DNA of 64,000 nucleotides, taken from Enterobacteriaceae bacterium B14. GTDB lineage: Bacteria; Pseudomonadota; Gammaproteobacteria; Enterobacterales; Enterobacteriaceae. The stretch spans positions 152,664 to 216,663 of the forward strand of contig DF158885.1 in assembly GCA_000307305.1 (NCBI GenBank). Reading direction: 5' to 3'. The notes under the pieces are model-generated. The model was given only the letters and a program-made list of their open reading frames with translations. It was not told the DNA's origin and made no database searches. Both the position numbers and the translations under genes were made by a program. Positions 55,020 through 64,000 of the stretch are shown here, in pieces (within the stretch, counting starts at the first letter, position 1; each line of letters begins with the position of its first letter).

Positions 55020-56646
55020 TGCTATTAATCCATTGTTTAATCACTTCGGCCACGCGCTCAGTTTCGCTTTGTGCCAATAACTGTAGATGCTCTATTTTCG
55101 TTTCTAGACCGGAACTTTGCGGTGGCAAATTCTCTTCACTTTGGAAAGCGTTTCGAGGGAGCCCTGAATTCGCATTCTGCTCATCCTGAGATTCATCGCT
55201 TTCTTCAGTGTCGCCTTCCGATGCCAGTTTTTTCTGCTCTTCGCTAGTGACTGGATCGTTTTTGCGACCAAGACGTCGTAGCAGTGGATTGATACCGAAA
55301 ATCAGCAGCAATAATGCTAATAGGCCAATACCACCACGCTCTATCCAACGAATAATGACGGGATCTTCCCACCATTTAATGGGTGTTTCTTCAAAGGTTA
55401 CTGGAGGGGTAAAGGCCATCTGACTCAGTGTGAGTGAGTCACCACGGGCTGTATTTATCCCTGCAGCATCGGAGATCAGCTTGTTGAGTTGAGTAAGCTG
55501 TTCAGGTTTCCAGTCTTTAATCAGTGGTGCGTTTTGATTGAGCACGATAGCAACAGACATCTTCTCGACTCGGTAGCCAGGGTGACGAATGTGGCGAATA
55601 TCGCGATCGTAGGCATATTGCCGCTGTGCCTGATTACGGGTAGACATAGCCTGCTGTGTATTGGCGCCATTGTTAGCATTAGCGGTATCGGCCGGTGGCG
55701 TATTTGGCGCACGGTTGCTTAACGAACCCGGAATGCCTAATGCCAGTGCATCGGTCGTGTTTTCCTGATTCACATTTTCGTTACTGACTCGTGGCTCACC
55801 GTTGTAGCGCTCTTGCGTCTCTTCTACGTTGCTGAGGTCAAGCTGAGTGGCAACGCTGATTCGGTAGTTGTTTTCCCCAACCACTGAACCAAGTAAGTTT
55901 GCGATGCTACGTTCAGTCTCTGTTTGTAGACGTTTAGCCAACTCAGAGCCATTTTTCGCGCTGTAATTTGAGCCGCCGCTTGCTTGCACACCGTCAGAAA
56001 GTAGCTGGCCTTGCTGGTCGACAACGCGAACTTTCTCCGCCTTCATACCAGGGACGCTGCCTGCGACCAATTGAATAATCGCTGCAACCTGATCTTCTTT
56101 GAGTTGCTGGCCATGTTTAAGGCGAATAACAACAGAGGCGCTGCTTTCGTTGCGGTTGTTAAGGACAAAAGAACTGGCTTCTGTGACGCCAAGATGGACT
56201 CGAGCTGAGTCAACCTGATCGAGTGTCATCACACTTTTGGCGAGTTCACCTTCTAGGCTGCGCTTATAGCGCACATTCTGGATAAACTGGCTGGTGCCGA
56301 GCATCTCTTCTTTATCCATCAACTCATAGCCTTCTGGCTTAATCACGTTGATGCCTTTTGCCGCTAGCGCCATGCGCGCTTTAGCCAGGTCATCTTCGCG
56401 TACCAGAATTTGCCCATCGGAAGGATGAATACGATAGAGAATAGATTCGCCGTTAAGTGCCTCAACGACCTGTGATACAGGGATTTGCTCCTGTGAACCA
56501 AACAGTGCGGTATAACCCTGATTGCTCTGCCAGAGGCTGATAACAATCAGAGTCGTGATCAACACCGCCGCACCACCCACCAGTGGCAGCACCGCGCGTT
56601 TATCCAGACGGAAAGAAAGGAGCCTTTGTTTTAGTTGTTCAAACAC
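54988..56646 (-). CDS. fliF: Flagellar MS-ring protein FliF (lateral type)
   Basis: A 552-residue membrane ring protein. N-terminal TM VLPLVGGAAVLITTLIVISLW, periplasmic ring-building motifs (DLAKARMALAAKGIN, KARVHLGV-like ARVHLGVTEASSF) and the second TM GIGLLALLLLIFGINPLL. The C-terminal tail that contacts FliG is present. It is the core of the basal body. Confidence 0.95.
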   Translation of the reverse strand: MFEQLKQRLLSFRLDKRAVLPLVGGAAVLITTLIVISLWQSNQGYTALFGSQEQIPVSQVVEALNGESILYRIHPSDGQILVREDDLAKARMALAAKGINVIKPEGYELMDKEEMLGTSQFIQNVRYKRSLEGELAKSVMTLDQVDSARVHLGVTEASSFVLNNRNESSASVVIRLKHGQQLKEDQVAAIIQLVAGSVPGMKAEKVRVVDQQGQLLSDGVQASGGSNYSAKNGSELAKRLQTETERSIANLLGSVVGENNYRISVATQLDLSNVEETQERYNGEPRVSNENVNQENTTDALALGIPGSLSNRAPNTPPADTANANNGANTQQAMSTRNQAQRQYAYDRDIRHIRHPGYRVEKMSVAIVLNQNAPLIKDWKPEQLTQLNKLISDAAGINTARGDSLTLSQMAFTPPVTFEETPIKWWEDPVIIRWIERGGIGLLALLLLIFGINPLLRRLGRKNDPVTSEEQKKLASEGDTEESDESQDEQNANSGLPRNAFQSEENLPPQSSGLETKIEHLQLLAQSETERVAEVIKQWINSNERSGTKQDQ

Positions 56647-56656
56647 CAGTTAAGCC

Positions 56657-57010
56657 TTACAGAGGAGTATTAATAAGTTCATCCAGTGCGGAAGTGAGTT
56701 TATTCCGCGTTTGGATCATTGCTGAGAAGGAGACACTGGCCTTTTGGCTTTCGAGCATGGTGCCTGTCAGGTCATCATTCAAACCCATCTCGTAGGCTGT
56801 TTGTTTCGCGCTGGCGCTGTTTTGTAACGAGTTAACGTTATCAATGGCCTGATTGAGAGCCTGAGAGAATGACGGTGCACCTATTTGCGAGCCTATGCTC
56901 ATGCTTGCTGTTGGGGTCATTGAGCTACCGGAAAGTGCGGCCATACGCTGCATTTCCTGCATCATCTTCATTTGTGACTGCTCAATTCCTATGGCTTGTA
57001 TTTTGTTCAT
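56657..57010 (-). CDS. fliE: Flagellar hook-basal body protein FliE (lateral type)
   Basis: A 117-residue export adaptor linking MS-ring and rod, started at ATG 57010 (MNKIQAIGIEQSQMK); the ORF is open 13 codons further upstream. The conserved C-terminus is MLESQKASVSFSAMIQTRNKL. It heads the leftward operon fliEFGHIJ. A sigma-54 promoter is expected just upstream, but I could not identify one. Confidence 0.9.
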   Translation of the reverse strand: MNKIQAIGIEQSQMKMMQEMQRMAALSGSSMTPTASMSIGSQIGAPSFSQALNQAIDNVNSLQNSASAKQTAYEMGLNDDLTGTMLESQKASVSFSAMIQTRNKLTSALDELINTPL

Positions 57011-57125
57011 CGACTTCCCTTGCTGGTGGAACTTAAATATTCCCTTCATCTTTCATGTTGCCGGTGTCTTGGCTGCCGACATGTCGAAATTTATTGGGTA
57101 TAAATGGAGTTTTAGTTACTGGTTT

Positions 57126-58130
57126 TTAAGAGAAACAGTTTAAATCGAAGCCTTTTTCTCTCATGGAAGCCAAGCGATACCGCAGTGCCCGTGGCGTAAT
57201 ACCAAGAAACTCGGCCGTTTTAGATTTGTTGCCCTTGTAGCGGGTGAGTAGGTCAACGATGTATTGATACTCTGCTAACCTGCCACGCTGCTGAATTTTA
57301 CGTCCGTCATCGACGTGGTACTCCGTTGGGGCCGCCAGTGTGTTGTGTGATACGCTGACTTTCAGACCGAAGTTTTCGGCGGTGATAATGCCATCGGTAG
57401 ACATAATCAGCCCACGCTGGATAACGTTCTCTAGTTCACGCACATTGCCCGGCCACTCGTAGCTTTCTAGTACGCGTTTAGCTTCTTCAGTCAGCACAAT
57501 TTGCTTGCCGTGAAACGAACGATATTTGCGGATAAATTGCAGTGCCAAAGGCACAATATCTTCGATGCGCTCACGCAGTGGTGCGATATGCATAGGCACA
57601 ACAGAAAGACGATAAAAGAGATCTTGACGGAAACGGCCTTCGGCAATTTCGACTTCTAAATCTTTATTGGTTGAAGCAATTAAACGAATATCTAGAGGGA
57701 TTCGTTTATGGCTACCTAAGCGCTCAACTTCATGCTCTTGTAATACACGTAATAATTTAGCCTGTAGGGCTAAAGGCATATCGCCAATTTCATCTAATAA
57801 CAGTGTTCCGCCATTAGCTTGCTCAAATTTACCTGGGACACTGGCAACCGCACCAGTAAATGCACCTTTCTCATAACCGAAAAGGACGGCTTCTAACATA
57901 CTCTCTGGAATAGCCGCACAGTTAATTCCCACATAGGGGAAATCATCACCTAGAGCATGGTGATGAATATATTTTGCAATGCACTCTTTACCGGTTCCGG
58001 TTTCACCTGTGACTAGTACAGGGACATTAAATTTAGCAACACGGTTAGCTAAAGAGTATATGCGAATACTAGATGGTGCTTTAGCAATAAAATTAAGTTC
58101 ATTACTAGAAATGGTATCTAAAATATCCAT
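57126..58130 (-). CDS. lafK: Sigma-54-dependent activator LafK
   Basis: A 334-residue protein consisting of the AAA+ domain and a C-terminal Fis-type helix-turn-helix. Walker A GETGTGKE, sigma-54 contact loop GAFTGA, Walker B GGTLLLDEIGDMP, and the HTH KSKTAEFLGITPRALRYRL. There is no N-terminal receiver domain, so it is probably controlled by level or partner rather than phosphorylation. In lateral flagella LafK activates class 2 genes. It sits between fliE (same direction) and fliM (divergent), the diagnostic Flag-2 arrangement. Confidence 0.9.
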   Translation of the reverse strand: MDILDTISSNELNFIAKAPSSIRIYSLANRVAKFNVPVLVTGETGTGKECIAKYIHHHALGDDFPYVGINCAAIPESMLEAVLFGYEKGAFTGAVASVPGKFEQANGGTLLLDEIGDMPLALQAKLLRVLQEHEVERLGSHKRIPLDIRLIASTNKDLEVEIAEGRFRQDLFYRLSVVPMHIAPLRERIEDIVPLALQFIRKYRSFHGKQIVLTEEAKRVLESYEWPGNVRELENVIQRGLIMSTDGIITAENFGLKVSVSHNTLAAPTEYHVDDGRKIQQRGRLAEYQYIVDLLTRYKGNKSKTAEFLGITPRALRYRLASMREKGFDLNCFS

Positions 58131-58859
58131 GGTTTATCCTATAGAACTCAAATTCATTAGGCTCTGCTTTCTTCATTTTCGTTAAATAACGAAGCTCTAT
58201 TCAGAGAGAAATTTATTTTAAATGCAGGTGACCAATAATTTAAGTATCTGGCGAGTGCAAATGGTAATAAGAATGAATATTATCTTAATATAGCAGCATC
58301 GCTCACTTAACATTCCATTATCTATTCATATTAAGATATAACTGCATTTATTCTCATCTATCCCTATCCATCACTTCCTATTTATGAATAAGACATCGCG
58401 ATAAATGAGCGTTGAGTATACTCATCCGACTCAGTTTGTAAGTGTTTAATTGAATATTAAAATATAAATCTTTATTTATCATAAACATGGATGGATATTA
58501 TTAAAGTTTTATAGAAACTAATAATTGATTAATAAGGGGTTGCCCCTTGCGTAATAAGCACGCAAAAGGTCTAATTCACTCCCCGCGATGAGAGAGTGTG
58601 TGAGGGAGCGAATAAGTTCTTATCGGCTCACTAACTTAAAGCGACACAATATTTATATAATTAAATTTTTTTTGTTATTTAACGTTTATGAGAATCTTTT
58701 AAGAGATTAGCTAGCGTTAGATAACTATTATCATAACGGTGGTTAAATATAGAGTATGGTCATGTTAAAAATAAAAACCATTTTAACATTAGATTTACTC
58801 TGTAATATAAATATAACGACTGATAGGCAAAATGGATGCATATTCATTTGGATTAAGTG
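58131..58859. promoter_or_regulatory. Divergent control region between lafK and fliM
   Basis: A 726-base AT-rich region, the longest non-coding interval here. AAGGGGTTGCCCCTT (58534-58548) is a small hairpin and also contains GG-N8-TTGC (58537-58550), the spacing of a -24/-12 promoter. It would read rightwards, about 310 bases before fliM. Low confidence. No other gene or repeat is supported. Confidence 0.5.
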
Positions 58860-59738
58860 ATGCAGACAAAAAGAAGCAAAATCAGAATTCACCAGGGAAG
58901 TAATTTGTCTGGCATAATGAAGCTGGAAGTGAATAAATTAGGTCGCCCTTATCATAAAGTGCCTAAGGTATTTAACGATCACTTCGATATTCTTGATGCA
59001 AAGATAAGTATTTATTTCCTTAAAAAATATAGGGTCAATGTTGCTTTGCAAGATTTGACCTTTCAGATGGATCACGTACAAAAGTACGCACAGTTATTTT
59101 CAACCCAGTTTGGTAATGTTGCTTTTGATATTGATAGAACTCTGCTTCTAAATATTCTTAATGACTATTATGGGTTAAGCAAAGAACATATCCAACCTGA
59201 TGAAAATAAAGATACGCCGGTAACAAAAACAGAAGAAAGATTAAAGGCTAAGCTGGGTAGTGAATTAACCAGCCGAGTGCTATGCCAAGAGATATTTAAA
59301 GAAGAGTTGGAAATAAAACCTGATTACTCTTCTGTGGTTAATCACTGGTCCTACCGATTGACCTTCTCTTTAGAAGGCTATGACGGCGGTAACTTTTATC
59401 TTTTTCTCGATGGTTACCACGTTGATAAATTGCTGGCGGCGCTGAGACATCCTGCTGAAGATGAGCTAAGAAATACGGATGTTGTTTCTCCCCAGCCTTT
59501 AGACACCATGATCGGTGCTCTGCCTATCAAGCTTACGGGCAGGCTAGCATCGCTCAATATGACCGTCGCTCAGTTAATGCAGCTCCAGCCTGGCGAAGTA
59601 TTGCCAATTTCTATGCCGGATCGCTGCCCTTTATTAATCGGGCAACAGCAGCTCTTCACCGCCGTGATTGCTGAAGAACGCGGAAAACTTTTCTTTTCCG
59701 AGTTCAACGACAAAACCAACGAGATGAACCATGACTGA
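58860..59738 (+). CDS. fliM: Flagellar motor switch protein FliM (lateral type)
   Basis: About 292 residues, starting at ATG 58860 (or GTG 58857). The middle and C-terminal SpoA domains are recognisable (YRLTFSLEGYDGGNFYLFLDGYH; ARLTGRLASLNMTVAQLMQLQPGEVLPI, ending with the PLLIGQQQL region). The N-terminal CheY-P binding peptide, LSQDEIDALL-like in chemotactic FliM, is missing; the start lies after an in-frame TAA, so no extension exists. The rotor may not respond to CheY, consistent with lateral flagella. Confidence 0.85.
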   Translation: MQTKRSKIRIHQGSNLSGIMKLEVNKLGRPYHKVPKVFNDHFDILDAKISIYFLKKYRVNVALQDLTFQMDHVQKYAQLFSTQFGNVAFDIDRTLLLNILNDYYGLSKEHIQPDENKDTPVTKTEERLKAKLGSELTSRVLCQEIFKEELEIKPDYSSVVNHWSYRLTFSLEGYDGGNFYLFLDGYHVDKLLAALRHPAEDELRNTDVVSPQPLDTMIGALPIKLTGRLASLNMTVAQLMQLQPGEVLPISMPDRCPLLIGQQQLFTAVIAEERGKLFFSEFNDKTNEMNHD

Positions 59739-60138
59739 TAACTACGACGACATTGACAGCAATGACATGAGCAACAAATTCGACTTCGATTTTAATCTTG
59801 CTGATGAAACTCAAGCCGAAAGTGATGATGCCGCTGTACCTGAACCTAACGCTGCTGATCGTGCGCAGGCATATGAAAAGAAACGCAAGATGTCACTGTT
59901 TAGCCGTATTCCTGTTCAGTTAACGCTGGAAGTTGCCTCTGTTGAGATTTCACTTTCTGAACTGATGTCAGTGAATAATGACTCCATCATTGAGCTGGAT
60001 AAGCTGGCGGGTGAGCCATTGGATATTAAAGTGAACGGTATTTTGTTCGGAAAAGCCGAGGTGGTTGTTCTTAACGATAAATACGGGCTTAGAATTATTG
60101 AGTTTAATAACAAAGAGTTGGGTGAGCTAGCGTTATGA
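59731..60138 (+). CDS. fliN: Flagellar motor switch protein FliN (lateral type)
   Basis: A 135-residue rotor protein with an acidic N-terminus and SpoA domain: IPVQLTLEVASVEISLSELM and DIKVNGILFGKAEVVVLNDKYGLRI. It overlaps fliM by 8 bases and fliP by 4. Confidence 0.95.
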   Translation: MTDNYDDIDSNDMSNKFDFDFNLADETQAESDDAAVPEPNAADRAQAYEKKRKMSLFSRIPVQLTLEVASVEISLSELMSVNNDSIIELDKLAGEPLDIKVNGILFGKAEVVVLNDKYGLRIIEFNNKELGELAL

Positions 60139-60938
60139 TTCGCTCGATTAGCGCCTCCTTCGGAGGCTTTTTTATCCCCGCGATTCCTGTCTCTGTCCGG
60201 CGGTTTTTACCTGCTCTGCTTCTGCTTGCTGGCGTATTGTTCACGCCGCAGGTTTTGGCGGCAGATAATGGGCTGACGTTGTTTAGTACTGCGACGACGG
60301 AAGGTGGGCAAGATTACAACATCAAGATTGAGATTTTGATCTTGATGACCATGCTCGGGCTGATTCCGATCATGGTATTGATGATGACTTGTTTCACCCG
60401 CTTTATCATTGTGCTGGCAGTTCTACGCCAAGCCATTGGCTTGCAACAAAGCCCACCAAACAAGATTTTAACCGGTATCGCCTTGGCACTGACGATGTTA
60501 GTGATGCGGCCGGTATGGACGGATATCTACGCGAATGCCGTAGAACCTTATCAGAACGAAGAGATTACGTTGAAGCAGGCGATAGACAAAGGCAAGGCAC
60601 CACTGAAGAAGTACATGCTGGCCCAAACTAACACGGCGGCGATGGACCAGATTATGGCGATTGCTAAAGTGGAAGGTGACCCCGCTGCGCAAGACCTCTC
60701 TATCGTGATCCCCGCTTATGTCCTGAGCGAGTTGAAAACGGCGTTCCAGATCGGTTTTATGATTTACATCCCGTTTCTGGTCATTGACCTGATTGTATCC
60801 AGTGTATTGATGGCGATGGGGATGATGATGTTGTCACCGCTGATCGTTTCACTACCGTTTAAATTGATGCTCTTTGTGCTTTGCGACGGTTGGTCGCTGA
60901 TTGTGGGTACGTTAGCATCCAGCGTGCAAGGATTATAG
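60135..60938 (+). CDS. fliP: Flagellar export gate protein FliP (lateral type)
   Basis: A 267-residue membrane protein of the export gate. A cleavable N-terminal segment (LPALLLLAGVLFTPQVLA) precedes the conserved cytosolic region TCFTRFIIVLAVLRQAIGLQQSPPN, and the end reads LPFKLMLFVLCDGWSLIVG. Start overlaps fliN by 4 bases. Confidence 0.95.
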   Translation: MIRSISASFGGFFIPAIPVSVRRFLPALLLLAGVLFTPQVLAADNGLTLFSTATTEGGQDYNIKIEILILMTMLGLIPIMVLMMTCFTRFIIVLAVLRQAIGLQQSPPNKILTGIALALTMLVMRPVWTDIYANAVEPYQNEEITLKQAIDKGKAPLKKYMLAQTNTAAMDQIMAIAKVEGDPAAQDLSIVIPAYVLSELKTAFQIGFMIYIPFLVIDLIVSSVLMAMGMMMLSPLIVSLPFKLMLFVLCDGWSLIVGTLASSVQGL

Positions 60939-60942
60939 CAAG

Positions 60943-61215
60943 ATGATGACCATCGATTTAGCCTCAGATATCGTCTCCAGCGGCGTTAAGCTGGTATTGA
61001 TCGTCTCACTGGTTGGGTTGATTCCCAGCCTGTTGGTTGGGCTGTGCGTCAGTATCTTTCAGGCTACCACTCAAATTAATGAACAGACGTTGAGCTTTCT
61101 GCCACGTTTGGCAACCACACTGCTGGTGCTGATTTTTGCCGGTAAGTGGATGATTACTCAGTTGGTCGATTTTACGATTGGGATATTTCATCAGGCTGCG
61201 CAGTTGGTAGGCTAG
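60943..61215 (+). CDS. fliQ: Flagellar export gate protein FliQ (lateral type)
   Basis: A 90-residue protein with two membrane helices and the family core VSLVGLIPSLLVGLCVSIFQATTQINEQTLSF. Follows fliP by 4 bases; the second Met (60946) could also be the start. Confidence 0.95.
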   Translation: MMTIDLASDIVSSGVKLVLIVSLVGLIPSLLVGLCVSIFQATTQINEQTLSFLPRLATTLLVLIFAGKWMITQLVDFTIGIFHQAAQLVG

Positions 61216-61218
61216 CCT

Positions 61219-62001
61219 GTGGGCATTGATATTCAGACGTTGATCGCACCATTAATGGCGCTTTGGCTGCCTTTCTTTCGAATTGCGGCCTTTTTCCATT
61301 TTTGCCCGTTGTTCGATCAGAAAGCCTTTCCTCGTAAAATACGGATTGGTTTGTCACTGGCGCTGGCGGTATTGATGACGCCGATGCTGCCTCACAATAT
61401 CGTGCTGAATGATCTGGTTTCGATACGTTCTCTGATTCTGATTACTGAGCAGATCATCTGGGGATTTGTCTTCGGGATGATGCTGCACTTGGTCTTTGTC
61501 GCCCTGCAAACGGCTGGCCATATTCTTTCGTTTAATATGGGCCTCGGCATGGCGATCATGAACGACCCCAGTAATGGCGCCTCTACGACGGTGATTTCTC
61601 AGTTGGTGTTTGTGTTATCTGCGCTGCTGTTTTTCACCATGGATGGGCACCTGCTGTTTGTCACTATTTTGTATAAAGGCTTTACTTACTGGCCAATTGG
61701 GCAGGCGATTAATGAGCCTTCCATACGCGCGCTGGTCTTTAGTCTGGGGTGGACTATCTCTTCTGCCTTGCTGCTTGCCATTCCAACCGTTTTTATCATG
61801 ATGATTGTGCAGGGTTCTTTTGGTTTGTTAAACCGTATTTCACCGACGCTGAATTTATACTCGCTGGGTTTCCCTATTAGTATGATGTTTGGCCTGTTCT
61901 GTTTGATGCTGTTGACGGCCAACATTCCCGATCACTACTTGAAGCTGACCAACGAAATTCTGGCTCTGCTCGATACGCTCTGGGGGGAGAATGTCCAATA
62001 A
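61219..62001 (+). CDS. fliR: Flagellar export gate protein FliR (lateral type)
   Basis: A 260-residue polytopic gate protein starting with GTG at 61219, three bases after fliQ. LPFFRIAAFFHFCPLFDQKAFPRKIRIGLSLALAVL and GLGMAIMNDPSNGASTTVISQ fit the family (motifs quoted in shortened form). It overlaps flhB by 11 bases. Confidence 0.93.
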   Translation: MGIDIQTLIAPLMALWLPFFRIAAFFHFCPLFDQKAFPRKIRIGLSLALAVLMTPMLPHNIVLNDLVSIRSLILITEQIIWGFVFGMMLHLVFVALQTAGHILSFNMGLGMAIMNDPSNGASTTVISQLVFVLSALLFFTMDGHLLFVTILYKGFTYWPIGQAINEPSIRALVFSLGWTISSALLLAIPTVFIMMIVQGSFGLLNRISPTLNLYSLGFPISMMFGLFCLMLLTANIPDHYLKLTNEILALLDTLWGENVQ

Positions 62002-63127
62002 CAGCAGCGGAGATAAGAGCGAAAAACCTACCGCAGGGAAACTAAAAAAAGCACGAGATAAAGGGGAACTGGCTCGCTCAAAGGATATGACGATGGCGGC
62101 AGGGTTACTGACGTCATTTATTACGATTAGCGCCTGCTTCCCATACTATAAATCATTGATAGAAGAGTCTTTTATTGCTGTTAGCATGATGTCTGGCAAG
62201 CTGAATGACATTGGTGCGATGCAGCAGTTTATGCTGCGTAATGTACTCATTATTCTAAAGATGATAGCGACATTGCTGCCTATTCCTGCGGCGGCGATTA
62301 TCGCCTCTCTGATTCCTGGCGGTTGGATTTTTAACGGCAAGAAGCTGATGCCGGACTTTAAAAAGCTGAATCCGTTACAGGGTGTTAAGCGGATTTTTTC
62401 TGCCAGCCATGGAACCGATGTGTTGAAGATGATCGCCAAATGTCTGGTGATATTGGGGATGCTTTACTCGCTGATTCAATCCGAGCTAGCCTCCTTTATG
62501 TTTTTGCAAACCCAGTCACTAGGGCAATCGATCACTCACGGGCTTTCTCTGTATCACGGTGTATTGACCTATTTTATTTTTGTTATCGTCCTGTTTGCTG
62601 CCATTGATATCCCGCTGAGTAAGCATCTCTTTACTAAGAAAATGAAGATGACTAAGCAGGAAGTGAAGGAAGAGCATAAGAATAATGACGGTAACCCGCA
62701 GATTAAGGCGCGTATCCGCCAACTACAGCAACAGTTTGCTATGGGGCAGATTAATACCACCGTACCGAATGCCGATGTGATTATTACTAACCCGACTCAC
62801 TATGCTGTGGCATTGAAATACGACCCAGATAAGGCTAAGGCGCCTTATATCATCGCGAAAGGCGTGGACGATGTCGCGCTCTACATTCGTGAAGTGGCCC
62901 GCAAGAATAATATTGAGATTGTGGAGTATCCACCGCTTGCGCGTGCCGTTTACCACACAACTCGCGTGAATCAGCAGATCCCCGCACAGCTTTTCCGTGC
63001 GATTGCCCACGTTCTTACTTATGTCATTCAGATAAAAGCATGGCGTGCAGGACAGAACGAGAAACCGATATTGAATACGCAAATTCCGATCCCCAAAGAG
63101 GTGCTAGAAGCCAATGCCAAACAGTAA
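61991..63127 (+). CDS. flhB: Flagellar export switch protein FlhB (lateral type)
   Basis: A 378-residue export switch with four membrane helices. SGDKSEKPTAGKLKKARDKG opens it. The autocleavage motif NPTH is present at about residues 267-270 (VIITNPTHYAVALKY), so substrate switching from rod/hook to filament should work. The 3' end overlaps flhA by 14 bases. Confidence 0.97.
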   Translation: MSNNSSGDKSEKPTAGKLKKARDKGELARSKDMTMAAGLLTSFITISACFPYYKSLIEESFIAVSMMSGKLNDIGAMQQFMLRNVLIILKMIATLLPIPAAAIIASLIPGGWIFNGKKLMPDFKKLNPLQGVKRIFSASHGTDVLKMIAKCLVILGMLYSLIQSELASFMFLQTQSLGQSITHGLSLYHGVLTYFIFVIVLFAAIDIPLSKHLFTKKMKMTKQEVKEEHKNNDGNPQIKARIRQLQQQFAMGQINTTVPNADVIITNPTHYAVALKYDPDKAKAPYIIAKGVDDVALYIREVARKNNIEIVEYPPLARAVYHTTRVNQQIPAQLFRAIAHVLTYVIQIKAWRAGQNEKPILNTQIPIPKEVLEANAKQ

Positions 63128-64000
63128 GTTTCGATATTTCACTGACATGCTGAGAAGAGGTCACGTAGGTGTGCCAATTCTGCTGTTAAGCGTGTTGGCA
63201 ATGGTGATATTGCCACTCTCGCCTCTGGTGCTGGATATTCTCTTCACCTTTAACATTGTACTGGCCATCTTGGTCTTGTTGGTGAGTGTGAATAGCAAGC
63301 GCCCACTGGACTTTGCCATCTTCCCGACCATTTTGCTGATTACGACACTGATGCGCCTGACATTGAACGTGGCTTCAACGCGGGTGGTTTTGCTCAATGG
63401 TCACGAAGGTATTGGCGCAGCGGGTAAGGTTATCGAGGCGTTCGGTCAGGTGGTGATCGGCGGTAACTTCGTGGTGGGTTTTGTGGTGTTCGTCATTTTG
63501 ATGATCATCAACTTTGTGGTGGTAACTAAGGGTGCTGAGCGTATCTCTGAGGTTTCAGCCCGTTTTACCCTCGATGCATTGCCTGGTAAACAGATGGCGA
63601 TCGACGCCGATCTAAATGCGGGGTTGATTAATCAAGAGCAGGCGCGTGTACGGCGTAAAGATGTTGCTAACGAGGCTGACTTCTACGGTGCAATGGACGG
63701 GGCATCGAAGTTTGTGCGCGGGGATGCGGTTGCGGGGATCATGATTCTGATCATTAACGTGATCGGTGGTATCTGTATCGGTATCTTCAAACATGACCTT
63801 CCTGCGGCTCAGGCATTCCAACAGTATGTGTTGTTAACCATCGGTGATGGTCTCGTTGCTCAAATCCCTTCTCTGTTACTGGCGACCGCTGCCGCGATTA
63901 TTGTGACGCGCGTTAGTGACGGTGGTGACATGACTGAGGATATTAAAACTCAGATGTTGGCATCACCATCGACGCTGTATACCGCGGCGTTTGTGATGTT
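63114..64000 (+). CDS. flhA: Flagellar export gate protein FlhA, N-terminal part (runs off window)
   Basis: From ATG 63114, inside the end of flhB, the frame reads MPNSKFRYFTDMLRRG and continues to the window end. It shows the first membrane helices (VPILLLSVLAMVILPLSP), then KRPLDFAIFPTILLITTLMR, and the FHIPEP-domain region beginning around 63540 (KGAERISEVSARFTLDALPGKQMA). About 295 codons of a roughly 690-residue protein are present. FlhA receives export substrates. Confidence 0.95.
   Translation, partial: MPNSKFRYFTDMLRRGHVGVPILLLSVLAMVILPLSPLVLDILFTFNIVLAILVLLVSVNSKRPLDFAIFPTILLITTLMRLTLNVASTRVVLLNGHEGIGAAGKVIEAFGQVVIGGNFVVGFVVFVILMIINFVVVTKGAERISEVSARFTLDALPGKQMAIDADLNAGLINQEQARVRRKDVANEADFYGAMDGASKFVRGDAVAGIMILIINVIGGICIGIFKHDLPAAQAFQQYVLLTIGDGLVAQIPSLLLATAAAIIVTRVSDGGDMTEDIKTQMLASPSTLYTAAFVM

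Overview
The window looks like the chromosome of a member of the Enterobacterales. The xylFGH-xylR, selC, yhjJ-kdgK and phnW-phnX genes all read close to enteric homologues, and the gene content fits a Hafnia-like genus. That genus guess is inference, because no rRNA or other marker gene is present.

Layout. (1) 1-8.2 kb is core metabolism: the 5' end of an NhaC-type antiporter gene, a MalY/PatB aminotransferase, the D-xylose ABC importer xylFGH with its activator xylR, a nucleoside deaminase, and selC (tRNA-Sec). (2) 8.27-26.86 kb is an integrative island in the 3' end of selC. A P4-type integrase is followed by an AT-rich three-gene cluster (SLATT membrane protein, NdpA-like protein, RelA/SpoT-domain protein), then a DprA-like / RecQ-phosphoribosyltransferase pair resembling ShosTA, and a WYL regulator with two identical inverted-repeat operators. 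Next comes the CP4/YeeP-type satellite backbone (GTPase, AlpA, Gp2-like replication protein, YfjQ, RadC-like, CbeA/CbtA). A second att-like repeat at 25.24 kb, a truncated second integrase, a broken rhuM and a third att-like repeat at 26.85 kb show two elements in tandem, the second mostly deleted. (3) 27-30.5 kb is a Fur-box-controlled siderophore-binding protein and TonB-dependent receptor. (4) 30.6-31.5 kb is a small decayed locus: a gene with an in-frame amber codon, a lipoprotein, and degenerate second copies of both. (5) 31.9-36.8 kb holds yhjJ, kdgK, a tautomerase and a sodium symporter. (6) 36.9-44.5 kb is a complete 2-aminoethylphosphonate uptake and degradation regulon (fused permease phnU, phnT, phnS, phnR, phnW, phnX) with three matching PhnR-type operators. 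(7) 44.5-51.3 kb is a surface-sugar cluster: ATP-grasp/HAD protein, DegT aminotransferase, two GT2 glycosyltransferases, a TagD-like cytidylyltransferase and an unknown Cys-rich protein. It abuts (8) a flagellar cluster, fliJIHGFE and the sigma-54 activator lafK leftwards, and fliMNPQR-flhB-flhA rightwards, running off the window. The order and LafK mark it as the lateral/Flag-2 type, so the sugar cluster is probably its glycosylation island.

The most striking observation is in the island. Three genes (SLATT, DprA-like, cbeA) are each interrupted at a homopolymer run, and each would be restored by one extra base. Two of them share the same context, A AAA AAT followed directly by TAA. This is programmed slippage, shared decay, or systematic under-calling of homopolymers. 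It bears directly on whether the two candidate defence systems are active.
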